Origin: Ravibacter sp964559125
GTDB taxonomy: Bacteria; Bacteroidota; Bacteroidia; Cytophagales; Spirosomataceae
Direction of reading: 5' to 3'
Length of the DNA: 64,000 nucleotides
NCBI GenBank assembly: GCA_964559125.1
Contig: CAZLGW010000020.1
Coordinates: forward strand, 1 to 64,000
How positions within the stretch are numbered: the first letter of the stretch is position 1; every line of letters starts with the position of its first letter. Positions 22,645-32,300 of the stretch are shown here, piece after piece. Position numbers and translations under genes: made by a program. The notes beneath the pieces are model-generated. The model worked only from the letters and a program-made list of their open reading frames with translations, was not told where the DNA came from and did not search any database.

Positions 22645-23670
22645 TCAGGGCTCGCATGCAATACCGCCGGTAATCGTAATCATATCATTTTTTTTGCTGT
22701 AGTCCGCCTGCCTTATACCGCATACCATTTCAAGGATCTGGTCGAGGCTTTCATTTTCCAGGAACCACGCGCTGATACGGCAGTTTTCGATATCAGGATT
22801 TTCGATGTCGATACGGCCGCCAAAATACCCCTGCAATATATCGGCCGCCTGCCGGAGCGGGATGTCGTCGAAAATAATACTCTGCGATTTCCATGCGATT
22901 TCTTCGACAGCTTTAACATCCGTTTTTTTGAAGTCGCTGGTGAGCGTATTGACGGTGAGCCGCTCGTCGGGATGGACCAGGCTGAGCGCCTGAATTTTGT
23001 CTGATACCTCTACCAGTCCTCTTTCAACCGTAACGATCACATTCCTGTCCCTGGCATTGACGTTAAAGGCTGTGCCCAGCACATTGGTCGAAATGTTGCC
23101 TGTGCGTACGACAAACGGTTTGTTGTTGTCGTGAATGATATCGAAAAACGCTTCTCCTTTCAGGGTTACTTCCCGAGGACCATCGCCGAAAGGGAGGCTG
23201 TAGCTGAGCTCGCTGTTGTCGTTGAGCAGCACCGTACTGCCATCGGGGAGCCTTATGAAGTCCTTCTTGGTAAAGCTAACGACCGATTCATCGCCTGAGT
23301 ATTCCTTAACAGATGTAAGGGTAGGGATTGTTGCAGGCGAAGAGAAAAAAAACCACCATCCTGCACCCAGGAAAAGCACGAGCATAGCTGCGATGCGCGT
23401 CCAGTACCAGATGGATACAGGCTGTCTTTCGTAAGCTTCCGGGTCGCTCCGGCGACTGAGTATTTTTTCGTACAACTGATCGGCGTCTACAGGAGCCGGC
23501 AGCTCTTTCGATTGCTCGATAAGCCTCTCCATGTAGCGGACCAGATCTTCCCGGAAATGATCCTTGTACCGACCGGTCAGGACGAGCGATTTTAGCTCTT
23601 CCTCTTCTTCCCGTGTGGTCTTTTTATTGACGTATCTCTCCAGGAGATAGCTAAATCGACTGTCATTCAT
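22645..23670 (-). CDS. FecR-family anti-sigma factor (locus 1)
   Basis: 341 residues. A cytoplasmic N-terminal region (1-85) binds the ECF sigma factor. One membrane segment is at about 90-109 (RIAAMLVLFLGAGWWFFF). The periplasmic FecR domain (about 125-225, LPDGSTVLLNDNSELSY) and a C-terminal DUF4974/STN-like domain (about 265-335) follow. It relays substrate signals from SusC to the sigma factor at 25473-26066. Unusually it is separated from the sigma gene by a glycosidase gene, and its first 24 codons are repeated next to the sigma gene (25393-25475). Confidence 0.93.
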   Translation of the reverse strand: MNDSRFSYLLERYVNKKTTREEEEELKSLVLTGRYKDHFREDLVRYMERLIEQSKELPAPVDADQLYEKILSRRSDPEAYERQPVSIWYWTRIAAMLVLFLGAGWWFFFSSPATIPTLTSVKEYSGDESVVSFTKKDFIRLPDGSTVLLNDNSELSYSLPFGDGPREVTLKGEAFFDIIHDNNKPFVVRTGNISTNVLGTAFNVNARDRNVIVTVERGLVEVSDKIQALSLVHPDERLTVNTLTSDFKKTDVKAVEEIAWKSQSIIFDDIPLRQAADILQGYFGGRIDIENPDIENCRISAWFLENESLDQILEMVCGIRQADYSKKNDMITITGGIACEP

Positions 23671-23847
23671 ATGTAAAACTCCGGGTACGGCCCGGTATTT
23701 CAGGTTAAAGGTGTTCTGATGATCTATAAATATAGAGTAGACCCGCGACAGGATAGGGACAGTCGGGGGTGAAATTTTTTTATATTAAGTTTAAAGTTTT
23801 CAAACCGGCAGATTATTGTACCCCTGCTCCCGGAGAAAGTCTCGTGC

Positions 23848-25386
23848 TTATTGGAAGCGGAACGCGTATAGTTTGGTATCCCGCATCACAAACCGCAGTC
23901 TTATTGTTTTTCCGCCCAGGGTTTTCACACTTTCTTTACCCCGCCATTTTACCGGGTAGCGAACAGAATTGCCCACTATCCACTCGGAATCTTCCAGCGT
24001 GTATCCCGGGATCGGTGTTCCATCCTCTTCCAGCAACTCCACCCGAATGCTGCCCCCTCCTCCGGTATCAGTGTTGAGCTCCAGGCGCTCACCTGTAAAC
24101 CTGACCGGTTTTGTGACTACTTCTCCCACGGCATCGTATGGGGTATCCAGGGAAACAAAGCCATCCAGCCGCAGCACAGCGCGTGTAATGGCAGACTGTT
24201 TCTTTCCGCCAGGCGACATAGGGTCTGTACGCCCGGCCCTGTCCCAGTTTACGCCGCAATAGTAAAACCAGATTTCATCTCCCATCACGATGGGATTGGG
24301 CATCGCCCATATCTGCTTTGAGTCAAAGCGCCCGAGCGGGCCCGGGGAGATGAACGACTTGCGGTTTCCCGCCTTACTGAAATGCGATCCGTCCCGGCTT
24401 ACCGCCAGCCTGATATCTCTGGTTCCCGGCTCACTGGTACCCTGGAATTCCGTGCCGGAGGTCCAATGCCAAAACGCCTGCTTCAGCATGATGTAAACAT
24501 CCTTCGTCTCGGAATAGGGATACACCGTGGCCCCGTAATAGTCAACCGGGTTATGGCGGACTGTATCGGAATAGGTGCTCAGGTCTATGAAGTCCGGCCA
24601 AAGCACGACCCCGGTATCCTCCACTTCCTTATAATCGTGCAGAATCGCCCGTCTGACGCCTCTTCTTCTTCTGCCCCGGTTTTCGCCGTCTTTCCGTTCT
24701 ACGAAATGCCGTCCGTAGAATACGTATTTCTCTTCAGCTTCATCCCAGAAAACGATGGTTTGCGTATCGTAAGGGCCGTTTGGGTTCAGCTCCGAAAAGA
24801 ATTTCCAGTGGATACCGTCCGGAGAGGAATGCATATGAAGCTTCCCTGACGGATATACTTTAGCCTGGGTCTTAAACCGGTGGGCAGGTGGCGCCTTGGG
24901 GTCAATCCATACGGCGGAGCCTCCTATGATACCCGGTAATACGACATTATTCTTTTTTGATCCTTCGAGGGCATGCTGCTCCACCACCGGTTTTACAAAA
25001 TGTATACCATCCTCCGATTCGGCATAACCCACATGCCGGTCGTGGTCATACGGGTCTGTCTTGCTTTTTTGCCGCAGGAAATCATACCAGATCTTTACCT
25101 TGCCGTCCGCATCTTTCAAAACGCTTGAGTAAAGATAGATTTCCCCTCCGGCCTCATGGGGAAGGTCGGCCGTAATCAGCGCTTCTCCCATAGGATGGGG
25201 CTGGTTCATTACGAAATCCACGGAGTGACGGGATTCGATCAGTTCATCGTCGATAAAGAGCTGCTTGGTATTGCCAATGTCCTTTACTTTCCCCGGTTCG
25301 GATAGTTGCGCTTTTGTTACCGTCAGGCTACCTAAAACAGTCAACAGCAGAAGCAGGCCCGTTTTATTCTTTTGATTTTTGCTCAT
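23848..25386 (-). CDS. Secreted beta-propeller glycosidase-like protein (GH32/43/sialidase-like)
   Basis: 512 residues with a signal peptide (1-26, ending TKAQ). Repeated short propeller blades are visible: KIWYDFLR, HVGYAESEDGIHF, HMHSSPDGIHW, KYVFYGRHF, RDIRLAVSRDGSHF. Such SxDGxxF/W blades are typical of five-bladed glycosidases and of uncharacterised Bacteroidota and Planctomycetes proteins. A C-terminal sandwich (GGSIRVELLEEDG) follows. I cannot assign a CAZy family. The gene is flanked by a 73-base direct repeat of the fecR 5' end, which suggests it was inserted between the sigma and fecR genes. Confidence 0.75.
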   Translation of the reverse strand: MSKNQKNKTGLLLLLTVLGSLTVTKAQLSEPGKVKDIGNTKQLFIDDELIESRHSVDFVMNQPHPMGEALITADLPHEAGGEIYLYSSVLKDADGKVKIWYDFLRQKSKTDPYDHDRHVGYAESEDGIHFVKPVVEQHALEGSKKNNVVLPGIIGGSAVWIDPKAPPAHRFKTQAKVYPSGKLHMHSSPDGIHWKFFSELNPNGPYDTQTIVFWDEAEEKYVFYGRHFVERKDGENRGRRRRGVRRAILHDYKEVEDTGVVLWPDFIDLSTYSDTVRHNPVDYYGATVYPYSETKDVYIMLKQAFWHWTSGTEFQGTSEPGTRDIRLAVSRDGSHFSKAGNRKSFISPGPLGRFDSKQIWAMPNPIVMGDEIWFYYCGVNWDRAGRTDPMSPGGKKQSAITRAVLRLDGFVSLDTPYDAVGEVVTKPVRFTGERLELNTDTGGGGSIRVELLEEDGTPIPGYTLEDSEWIVGNSVRYPVKWRGKESVKTLGGKTIRLRFVMRDTKLYAFRFQ

Positions 25387-25392
25387 TATAAT

Positions 25393-25475
25393 TTAAGACA
25401 AGTCTTCCTCCTCTTGCCGCGTGGCCTTTCTATTGACGGATCTCTCCGGGAGATAGCTAAATCGACTGTCATTCA
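25393..25475 (-). pseudogene. Remnant of the fecR 5' end next to the sigma gene
   Basis: Minus-strand bases 25475-25403 match 23669-23597, the first 24 codons of the intact fecR, at 66 of 73 positions. The last 27 bases (start-codon side) are identical. The frame reads LNDSRFSYLPERSVNRKATRQ and stops at 25393-25395. The start codon is CTG instead of ATG and overlaps the sigma stop, which probably marks the original fecR start site. Confidence 0.85.
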
Positions 25476-26066
25476 GATGATCTCCCACTCAAACAGGATC
25501 AGTAAATACAGACCTACGTGAGGCGAAAGATTCCGGCGAAGAAACTGCAACGCCCTAACCATGTGATTTTTGACAGTACCCTGGGAAAGGTTTAGTTCCC
25601 TGGCTATGGCTTCGTGGGTCATTCCTTCTTCGCGGGCCATTTTGAATACCTGTTTCTGCTGGGGAGGGAGTTTATCGACCAACTCTGCCAACATCTCTTC
25701 GTACTGGCTGGTACGGATACTGAAATCAGTGTCATTGACGACAGGGTCAAGGCTTTCCGTATACGCTTCCCTGCTCCTGGTTTCTGTGGCCCATTTCCTG
25801 AACAACGCATATACCTGGTGGTGTGTCATGGTGACCAGGTAGCTTTCAAGATTTCTTACGGCTGTGAACTGATCGCGCCTGTCCCACAGCGAACAGAAAA
25901 CCTCTTGTACGACATCGCCGGCCAGATCCGGAGAACGCAGATACCTGATGGCAGCCTTGTAGACTACTTTCCAGTACCTGTCGTAAATCTCTCTGAAAGC
26001 CTGGCCCTCTCCGGCGGCCAGCCGTTGCAAAGTATCGTCCGGATGTAGTATATTGTGCGTATCCAT
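25473..26066 (-). CDS. ECF RNA polymerase sigma factor (Bacteroidota SusCD-linked type, locus 1)
   Basis: 197 residues. Region 2 includes AFREIYDRYWKVVYKAAIRYL and DLAGDVVQEVFCSLWDRR. Region 4 is LPPQQKQVFKMAREEGMTHEAIARELNLSQGTVKNHMVRAL with a clear helix-turn-helix. It has no sigma region 3, as expected for ECF factors. It should direct transcription of the susCD genes when released by FecR. A perfect -7 box lies upstream at 26121-26128. Confidence 0.95.
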   Translation of the reverse strand: MDTHNILHPDDTLQRLAAGEGQAFREIYDRYWKVVYKAAIRYLRSPDLAGDVVQEVFCSLWDRRDQFTAVRNLESYLVTMTHHQVYALFRKWATETRSREAYTESLDPVVNDTDFSIRTSQYEEMLAELVDKLPPQQKQVFKMAREEGMTHEAIARELNLSQGTVKNHMVRALQFLRRNLSPHVGLYLLILFEWEII

Positions 26067-26120
26067 ACGATGATTTGCGTGTCGTCAGGTAAAAGTAGCG
26101 AATAAGATTAACCGTTCGGA

Positions 26121-26156
26121 CAAATATAGTAAAAACAAATATTCCTCTGAATATTT
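26121..26156 (-). terminator. Terminator of the aminotransferase gene overlapping the sigma-gene promoter
   Basis: AAATATTC (26137-26144) / GAATATTT (26149-26156) forms an 8-bp stem followed on the minus strand by GTTTTTAC. Seven bases on is TATATTTG (26121-26128), a perfect -7 promoter box for the sigma gene; the -33 region is weak. The two signals share under 40 bases. Confidence 0.6.
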
Positions 26157-26195
26157 ATAGATAATGCAGCCAGTAAATATAGTGGAAGACCGGGG

Positions 26196-27491
26196 CTATT
26201 TCCCGGTAGTAGCGATCTCACGGATCGCCCTGACAAGCTTGTCAAGCTCCGGTAAGCGGGTGTACACGTGAGGGGTGACGCGTACGGCGTTCACATTTTC
26301 ATATTCGATGCCGACGGTGTGGATCTTGTACCTGGTGAACAAAGTTTTCTCCAGTTCCTGCGCGGGAATCCCTTCTATGCTTACGCCGCAGATGGCGCAC
26401 GAATAGGCGGCTTTCAGCGAAGTTTTCAACTTTACTTTCGGGATATCTACGACCTGCTCGGCCCAGTAATTCTTCAGAAATCTTATCCGTTCCTCCTTTC
26501 GTTTATTCCCGATAGCAAGCTGGAAATTAATGGCTTCGCCTATTCCCTGCTCGATCGGGAAGCTGCGGGTTCCCAGGGTTTCAAATTTCCTGATATTGGG
26601 CGTATCGGGAGCGCCGTTACCCAGCAGCGGCCATATCTTTGAGATATTGCTTTTCCTGATCCACATCATACCGCTGCCTATCGGTGCGCTCAGGAATTTG
26701 TGCAGTGACGTGGCAAAGTAGTCGCAATCCAGATCAGGGATCTTAAAATCGAGCAATGCAAAGGAATGTGCACCGTCGCAGACTACTTCGAGACCTCTCC
26801 TGTGGGCCATGTCGCAGATCTTCCTGACCGGCATGATCTGCCCTACCCAGTTAATGACATGGGTGACGTGTATGATCTTCGTTTTTGGTGTTATGGCCTT
26901 TTCGTAGGCTGCTACAATCTCTTCGTCGTTCTCGATCGGGAAATCGAATGTAAGCTGTTTGTACACTATTTTGTCCCGCATGGCGCGTTGCTTCCAGGCA
27001 TTCATGTGATTGGGGTAGTCCAGCTTACAGCCGATCACTTCATCGCCGGCTTTGAGATCCAGGCCGAAAATAATGGTGTTCAGAGATTCGGTACAATTGC
27101 GGTTGACGGCAATTTCCTCTTTGTCGCAGCCGGCTAGTTGCGCCAGCTTTTCACGCAATGGCTCCCTTCCCTGGTCGAGTATATGCCACATAAAGTAAGA
27201 AGGCCCTTCATTGGAAAGCCTGTTATATCGCTCGACGGCCTCCTGCACTACGCGTGGTGAGGGGCTTACGCCACCGTTATTGAGGTTGATCAGGTTAGGA
27301 CTAGTGGTATATGCCTGCTGGATAATGCTCCAGTAGTCTTCATTTTTCGCTATTTCAACCGGAGACAGGTGTTTTATGCGGCTATCGGCCGAAGACAACT
27401 CAGCCGCGTGCAACTGGTTGAACAGACTGTTGGAGGAGAAAGCGCCGGCTAATAAGCCCAGCTCACGAAAAAAATGCCTGCGTCCCGACAT
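26196..27491 (-). CDS. Aminotransferase class V (isopenicillin-N-epimerase/cysteine-desulfurase-like), exported
   Basis: 431 residues. An N-terminal Tat-like signal (SGRRHFFRELGLLAGA) is followed by the fold-type-I PLP enzyme. PLP ligands: DGAHS (Asp239, His242) and the Schiff-base Lys265 in TSLHKFLSAPIGSG. Other markers are LNNGGVSPSP (70-79) and NRNCTESLNTI (130-140). The reaction is probably epimerisation or desulfuration/racemisation of an amino-acid substrate. A periplasmic location is unusual for PLP enzymes but recurs in this family in Bacteroidota. It is last in the second uptake locus, 101 bases after susD, with a hairpin between. Confidence 0.85.
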   Translation of the reverse strand: MSGRRHFFRELGLLAGAFSSNSLFNQLHAAELSSADSRIKHLSPVEIAKNEDYWSIIQQAYTTSPNLINLNNGGVSPSPRVVQEAVERYNRLSNEGPSYFMWHILDQGREPLREKLAQLAGCDKEEIAVNRNCTESLNTIIFGLDLKAGDEVIGCKLDYPNHMNAWKQRAMRDKIVYKQLTFDFPIENDEEIVAAYEKAITPKTKIIHVTHVINWVGQIMPVRKICDMAHRRGLEVVCDGAHSFALLDFKIPDLDCDYFATSLHKFLSAPIGSGMMWIRKSNISKIWPLLGNGAPDTPNIRKFETLGTRSFPIEQGIGEAINFQLAIGNKRKEERIRFLKNYWAEQVVDIPKVKLKTSLKAAYSCAICGVSIEGIPAQELEKTLFTRYKIHTVGIEYENVNAVRVTPHVYTRLPELDKLVRAIREIATTGK

Positions 27492-27525
27492 CGTATTTTT
27501 GTAAGTTTAATAAAGACGAAACAGC

Positions 27526-27558
27526 GACAGGAAAGGCTTCCTGCAAGCCGTTCCCGTC
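27526..27558. terminator. Hairpin between susD (locus 2) and the aminotransferase gene
   Basis: 14-base arms (27526-27539 and 27545-27558) pair at 12 positions around a CCTGC loop. No strong T-run follows. Position just after the susD stop suggests a terminator or attenuating hairpin. Confidence 0.5.
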
Positions 27559-27592
27559 ACCATTTCACAATTTACTGAATTTGCCTGCCCGG

Positions 27593-29278
27593 TTAATTTC
27601 CTTTTCCGTAATCAGGCGATTTTTTGTCAAACCAGACCCTTTCTTTAGCCAGTGCCTCGACAGAGAAATCGTTAGGCGTGAAGCCCTGTTCGGTCATGGC
27701 TGCACTCCAGTTGGCCCGGTTAACCTCGCCCGGATCGAGGGTCCACCATCTTCTGGGCAGCATATCATCGGCTATGGTTTCCCGTGCCAGCAGGGTGGAA
27801 TTGAATTTCGGATAACCGGTCCGGCGGGCCAGTGTAAACGCCTCGTTGGGGTCACGGTAGAAATTCAGAAGCATCTGGATATAGATCTTTTCGAGATCGG
27901 TGGTTCCGTCAAATTTTACTTTCGGATTGGCAAGATGCGTTTCTATCATCGATTCGATATCGCCGTATGAAGTGGAATTGGCCGAAACGGCTATTTCATT
28001 CATCGACAATGACGACGCCCGGAGCCCCTTGTTATACCAGTCGGCCGCGGTCCCTTTTGTATCGATACCTGCTCCGTAGCCTTTTTGTATAAACTCCGCG
28101 ATCTGGAAGCAGACTTCTGCGTATGAGAACAATACATCGATTACCGTACCGCTCCCCTGGTCTACCGTAGGTGCGAAAAACTTGCGGTTGACGGTAGAGA
28201 TCAACTGGTACCTGTTAGAGCCGCCACCGTTGAACGGGTTGACGAAATAAGTACTGACAGGCGGGTTCGACTGGAAATCGGCAGGTCCTCCCTGGTACAT
28301 GATATGGGGATCGTTCATATTGATCCACGACGGCAATACCCTGTCATATTTCGCCAGCGTATCCTTGAAGCTGCCTGTCAGGGAGTTCTTGTCGTAGTAA
28401 ATGCCCAGGCGCGGGTCGCCGGAAGATTTCATGAATTCTACGGCAGTCCCTACCGCAAAATGCCGGCTGTAGATGTCGATGTTGTAGCCGTCGACCCCAA
28501 ATGGATAGTAGGCCGGATTTTTATGGATCAACTGGTCTGCATTGGAGCTGAGCGGACCCACCGGGTCTGCCATTACCTCTTTGAAAACCTGAGTTGCCTT
28601 TGCGGGGTCCTGGTTCTGGAGCCTGGCAGCTATCCTTAATTTCAAAGAGTTGGCCAGCTTGATCCATTTCGTAACGTCGCCGGCGAAAAAGACATCGTTG
28701 TTGCCGAATGCCACCTGGTTGGGCGAATTCTTCTGAAGCGTGGCGATAGCATCCGACAGCTCTTTCAGCCATAGCGTAAACAGGGTCTCCTGGTTGTCGA
28801 ACTTCGGATTGTAAAGCCCTTCATCCCTGCCTTTGTTTGCTTCCGTATAGGGCATGGAGCCGTTCATATCGCTTACCTTCAGCGCCATCATTATCTGCGG
28901 GATATAGGTGATGGCATTGATCTGCTCGAACTTTTCCTTGTCCGGTTTCAGCTCAATCAGCCGTCTTATCTCGACAAGGTTAGGCAATACGCTTGTGTAA
29001 AACAGCCTGTAGCGGCCGTTCACCGCCGTCGTTGACACGGCGTAGCTTTGCCCGGTTACCAACTGGCAGGCCGACAGGAAATGTGTAAACCCTTCGTTCC
29101 AGTATTCTCCGCCGCGCGAGGTCTGCATGGGAACCAGCGACGAGGTGAAAAGCAACCGTACATCTACGTCGGTAACCACGTTGGGGTTGACATTTACCGT
29201 CTCGAAATCATTGGTGCATGAGTTTGATGACAAACCCAGTAATACAGCAATGGACATATATAGAAACTTCTTTTTCAT
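27593..29278 (-). CDS. SusD-like outer-membrane lipoprotein (SusD-like_2 type)
   Basis: A 561-residue lipoprotein (Cys21 in NSCTNDFE). The opening NDFETVNVNPN and LARRTGYPKFNS near the C-terminus are typical of the SusD-like_2 branch, distinct from the locus-1 SusD. Partner of the SusC at 29315-33082, 36 bases downstream of it. Binds substrate at the cell surface. Confidence 0.93.
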   Translation of the reverse strand: MKKKFLYMSIAVLLGLSSNSCTNDFETVNVNPNVVTDVDVRLLFTSSLVPMQTSRGGEYWNEGFTHFLSACQLVTGQSYAVSTTAVNGRYRLFYTSVLPNLVEIRRLIELKPDKEKFEQINAITYIPQIMMALKVSDMNGSMPYTEANKGRDEGLYNPKFDNQETLFTLWLKELSDAIATLQKNSPNQVAFGNNDVFFAGDVTKWIKLANSLKLRIAARLQNQDPAKATQVFKEVMADPVGPLSSNADQLIHKNPAYYPFGVDGYNIDIYSRHFAVGTAVEFMKSSGDPRLGIYYDKNSLTGSFKDTLAKYDRVLPSWINMNDPHIMYQGGPADFQSNPPVSTYFVNPFNGGGSNRYQLISTVNRKFFAPTVDQGSGTVIDVLFSYAEVCFQIAEFIQKGYGAGIDTKGTAADWYNKGLRASSLSMNEIAVSANSTSYGDIESMIETHLANPKVKFDGTTDLEKIYIQMLLNFYRDPNEAFTLARRTGYPKFNSTLLARETIADDMLPRRWWTLDPGEVNRANWSAAMTEQGFTPNDFSVEALAKERVWFDKKSPDYGKGN

Positions 29279-29314
29279 TTCTTCTTCTTAAGATATGATC
29301 ATCATCAGTGGACA

Positions 29315-32300
29315 CTACAAACGGATCTTGATTGATCCTCCCATCGACCGCACCATCGGCAGGAATCCTTCCTCACCTACAGCCGAAGTCAGGTTGGAAT
29401 TAAGCGATGCCGGGTTTAAGTCAAAAGGCAGTGAGTTATAAAGATACCCCAGGTCCCTGGCAATGAGACTGACCGAAATTCCGTTTACCCGGAGCTTAGT
29501 CGCAATGTCTTTGGGGAGATTGTAGGAGATCATCACCTGGCGAAGCGCTACCCAACTGCTCTTGACAATCCAGAAATCGGATATACCTGTCGAAGAGGAA
29601 GCATAGCGATAGTAGAACTGGGGAGCGTGCGTCGGCTCGACCAGCCCGGCATCGTAAGCTTCTTTAAAGGTCATACCTCCCACATCTGCAGTGCCTCCTC
29701 CGGGAGTGGATACTACCTGTCCTTTGGCGAAAACCCCATCGATGATCATCCCGTCGTCGTAGGTGATTCCGTCGAATTTGCTGGTAAAGGTGATCCCGCC
29801 GTGTTCGGCGTCGCGGCCAAACAATGTATTAGGCAATACTCCCGTGTGGGTACCCGACCTGATGGCAGACATCGCCATATCGCCGCCGAATTTCGCATCG
29901 AGCAGGATATTGAGCATCCAGTTTTTATAGGAGAAATCGTTGGAGAACCCTCCTCTGAATTTCGCATTGATGTCGCCTATATCCTGGTAGGTGTTGCTTC
30001 TCTGCGGGAAGGCTGCGCGGGCGTCGTTTCTCCATGCCAGCACGGTCATGCCTGTCCTGGGGTCGCGCGGATCTTCGGGGTTAACATACTTCAGCGACTG
30101 GGTAGTCGACCGTATCGTACCGTACGATTTCCCGACTACTGCCCAGGAGCTTGCATCAAAGGCTGCGCCGCCGAGCGGGTAGTCGTTCCTTCCCTCCGCG
30201 AGCGAAACGATCAGGTTCTTGTTGCGGGAGAAAGTCACGCGGGAATTCCAGGCAAAATTTGCGGTTTCGATCGGAGAGCCGTCGAGGGAGATCTCAATAC
30301 CCTTGTTCTGAATGTTCCCGGCATTGATCTTAACACCGGTAACTCCTGTTTCAACCGGCGTCGAGATATCGATGATCTGGTCATAGGTATTGTCCTGGTA
30401 AAGGGTGACATCGAAGCCGACCCTGTTTTTCAGGAACCTGGCTTCCAGCCCGATCTCTTTAGAAATTTTTCTCTCCGGCTTCAGCCTGGAAGACAAGGTG
30501 GTGGGAGAGCTGAAATCGGCCCTGGTAGGCTCGCCGGGCATACCGATCACTTTTCCTGAGAACCTGTAACCAGGGTTAATAACGAAAGGTTCGGTGTCTT
30601 TACCGAGCGCAGCGATATTCGTCCTCAGCTTCGCGAAAGTAACCGCATTCGGAAGACTGAAGGTCTCTGAAACGATCCACGAAAGACTGGCGGAAGGGTA
30701 GTTGTAAAAGTTATTTCCCGTTCCGTCGGCATAAGTCAGGGCCGAAGACCAGTCGCCCCGCCAGGTGGTAGACAGGTACAGCTGGTTTTTGTAGTCAAAA
30801 TCGGCTGCCGCATAAATCGAGTTGATCCGTTTGTTGTAGTTGATACCCCCGGTTACTAAGGGTGAATTGACGGAGTTGGCAATGAAGAAGTTGCCGGGTA
30901 CCATGAGCCCACCGTTGGTCGTCCCCTGGGTGAAAGAGCTGATAGAGCTATACATTTCCCCCCCCATAAAACCGCTGAACGCGAGGTCCTGCCCTATATT
31001 GATATTGGAGAATGTAAGAATGGCCTTTTTGAAATTGCTTTCTTTCTTCGACTGGTTGATGGTGTACGACCCGCCGCTGTAGTTGCTAAAATGGCCTAAT
31101 GCCTTATTCTCGTACTTGTCGTAGTTGTTGTTCATGTTGCCTTCCACGGTCAGGCTGGCCCAGTCGGTAAGCTTCGCTGTCAGGGCAAACCGGCCCATGA
31201 AGTTGCGGCTATCCATCGTGGCGACTGTATTGTGCATATTAAACCAGAATTCCGGCGCCATCACCTTGTTTGGCTCTAGCGGGTTGGTGGCTTTGGGCGC
31301 TCCGCCGAAAGCCTGGCTGGTATATCTTTCCTGCTGATTCCAGTATTTAGTGTCGTAGTTACGCGGGAACATCCACATAAAGGCAACGCCCCAGTTGTCG
31401 CCGGCGAAAGTATCGGTATACGGAGCCCAGGTAAGGTTTTGCGGGTTGGTATTGTCGCTGCCGGTATAGCTTGCGCTGAAATCAGTGCTGAGCCATTTTG
31501 CCACCTGGTGGGTAGCCCTTACGTTGAAGCTGTTGCGCTTCATTTTGTTGTTTACCGAAATACCCGTCTGCGCGTCATGTGTCGCTCCGAACCGGTAGGT
31601 CGTTTTTTCGCCGCCACCTGAAAAGGCAACGCTGGTGGTGCTTAGCGTACCGTTCTTGAAGGCGTCGAGGAAGTTGTTAGGGACTGCTTTATATTCCGTC
31701 CAGGTGCCGTCGTAGTTCCGCACCCTCTGGCCTGCAAATCTCGGGCCCCAGTTTTCATTTTCACGGTTTACGCCGGGGTCGATATAGGGCTCATTGGTGT
31801 TAGGATCGATAGGAAACACTTTTGTGGTCCACATCTGGTTGGGCTGGTAGTTCGGGTCGCGGGCGTCGGTAAAGAAGGCCCCGACGCTGCCCCCTCCGAA
31901 TTCGTTCTGGAATTTAGGCCCTTTATAGGGGTTGTAAACCATGAAATTCTGTGAAATATCAACACCCAGCCCTGTAGCCTTGCTCCCTTTTTTCGTGGTG
32001 ATCAGCACCACCCCGTTGATAGCTCTTGAACCGTACAGCGCAGCTGCGGAGGAGCCTTTCAGGATGGAGACACTTTCAAAGTTTTCGCTGTTGAGGTTTG
32101 TCAGGTCGTTGGCAAAATCGCGGCCTCCGGCGACCGATTCGTTGTCGACAATAATCCCGTCGATCACGAAGATAGGCTGGTTGTTCTGACTCAGCGTTGA
32201 GTTACCCCTGATGACGATCCTGGAATTTCCGAACGGGCCGGAAGCACTCTGGTCGATCTGCACGCCCGACACTTTGCCCATCAGCGAGTTGATAGGGTTG

